Below, in pieces: positions 63,432 to 64,000 of a DNA stretch of 64,000 nt (positions within the stretch are counted from its first letter, which is position 1; each line of letters opens with the position of its first letter). The stretch is taken from NCBI GenBank assembly GCA_028247015.1, contig JAOKFJ010000001.1:1-64000 (forward strand), given 5' to 3'. The notes under the pieces are model-generated. The model did not search any database and was not told where the DNA came from. It worked only from the letters and a program-made list of their open reading frames with translations. The translations under genes were made by a program, and so were the position numbers. Source of the DNA: Methylophilaceae bacterium. Its GTDB lineage: Bacteria > Pseudomonadota > Gammaproteobacteria > Burkholderiales > Methylophilaceae.

Positions 63432-64000
63432 TTAATTCTCAGTATTCTCTTCAATTATTTTGTAATCTCCAGATTCATTAATAATAACTAAGGTCTTATT
63501 TTCCTTATCACTATAATTTCCTGAATTATATGCCTGACTCATATTAATAAACCAAAGGCCCTCTTTAAATTTATATTTAATTTTGGTTAACTGTATATTA
63601 ATCTCTTTCTTATTTATAATTTTCTCGGTTCTTGTTCTTTTCCAATCTTTATAATTTATATCACCCTTAACCTTGAAATATTTTGAATAAGAAGAGAAGT
63701 ATGTCTCTAGATCTTTATCTTCCCATGATGTCTTCCACCTTTCAACAAACAAAGCAAGGTCTGCTAGTTTTTGCTCTTTTGATTTAATTTCAGATTTAGA
63801 AGCAGTGTCAACTAAGTCGTTTCGTTGCATATTTGGACTATAACTAAACAATTCATTAATTAATTGTAATTTATTATTTGCTACCGGGCTTTCATCTAAT
63901 TCAAAAGCTTTTCTATAAGCATCAGACGCCATCCGGGTATATACATCCCCCAAATTAATATGTGCTATTGAGTAACTATTATTGGTTTTTAAAGCCTTTT
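63432..64000 (-). CDS. TPR-containing protein with SnoaL-like C-terminal domain, 5' end outside window
   Basis: The frame is open to the right edge; the track's start at 63953 is an internal TTG, because a TPR-like segment ('HINLGDVYTRMASDAYRKAF') continues upstream. The C-terminal half begins 'VERWKTSWEDKDLETYFSSY' and parallels the end of the neighbouring transpeptidase (W-K-[TS]-S-W-E-[DE]-K-D). It lies 11 bases upstream of the transpeptidase gene on the same strand, so the two are probably co-expressed. Probably periplasmic or membrane-attached; role inferred from the partner. Confidence 0.75.
   Translation of the reverse strand, partial: KALKTNNSYSIAHINLGDVYTRMASDAYRKAFELDESPVANNKLQLINELFSYSPNMQRNDLVDTASKSEIKSKEQKLADLALFVERWKTSWEDKDLETYFSSYSKYFKVKGDINYKDWKRTRTEKIINKKEINIQLTKIKYKFKEGLWFINMSQAYNSGNYSDKENKTLVIINESGDYKIIEENTEN

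Noticed and set aside
1-64000. CRISPR arrays, restriction-modification, toxin-antitoxin or other defence systems
   Set aside because: No regularly spaced repeats and no matching protein families were seen; the EVE protein stands alone without a nuclease partner.

Overview
This is a gene-dense, AT-rich bacterial chromosome segment of 64 kb with about 68 protein-coding genes, one tRNA, one 6S RNA and two riboswitches. Intergenic gaps are mostly under 150 bases, and many neighbours overlap by 1-15 bases. There is no insertion sequence, prophage, CRISPR array or rRNA. Several gene orders are those of Betaproteobacteria: kdsD-lptC-lptA-lptB-rpoN-hpf-manX-ptsH-ptsI, def-fmt-rsmB-DUF4390-ntrY-ntrX, a small coiled-coil gene-zapA-6S RNA, and dapF-xerC. 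Together with low GC and strong compaction they suggest a streamlined Methylophilaceae-like organism (OM43 or 'Ca. Methylopumilus' type). This placement is an inference, because no methylotrophy marker gene lies in the window.

Layout. 1-7.9 kb: the end of an RND efflux pump, a dicarboxylate/amino-acid symporter, an rRNA methyltransferase paralogue, two DUF3108 envelope proteins and purM. 8-13.4 kb: hda, a peroxide-defence cluster (ahpC, DoxX, an unreported 41-aa ORF, ahpF), a BepA-like periplasmic protease and moaC. 13.5-20.7 kb: a lipopolysaccharide locus with two GT9 and two GT4 glycosyltransferases, a lipid A acyltransferase-like protein, an O-antigen ligase-like protein and an ELM1-family protein. 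One GT9 gene carries an 8-G tract. 20.7-33.6 kb: thiO, a CPA2 antiporter, the Kdo/Lpt/RpoN/PTS operon, oligopeptidase A and exonuclease III. 33.6-40.8 kb: ntrX-ntrY, DUF4390, rsmB, fmt, def, smg. 40.8-46.2 kb: the activated methyl cycle (metF, ahcY with an SAH riboswitch, metK), dapF and xerC. 46.2-52.8 kb: zapA, 6S RNA and housekeeping genes (ilvA, rpiA, phoU, yggX, a degenerate dgkA). 52.8-55.8 kb: a cobalamin riboswitch, btuB and a BtuM-like permease. 55.8-64 kb: tRNA-Phe, a ROK kinase, a ferritin-like protein behind a Fur-box-like site, tusA, valS, moeB and an L,D-transpeptidase beside a TPR protein with a related C-terminal region.

The main theme is reduction. Several conserved operons are intact apart from an expected internal gene (no kdsC between kdsD and lptC; no ptsN, hprK or rapZ between hpf and manX; no purN after purM). 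Several regulators or enzymes keep their fold but appear to lack key residues: NtrX without sigma-54 ATPase motifs, HPr with Asn at position 46, DgkA without catalytic carboxylates, a shortened Hda, and a BtuM-like protein without any cysteine. I did not find a clearly new multi-gene defence or mobile system. The best leads are these degenerate regulators, the 41-aa ORF in the ahp cluster, the two riboswitch platforms and the G8 tract.
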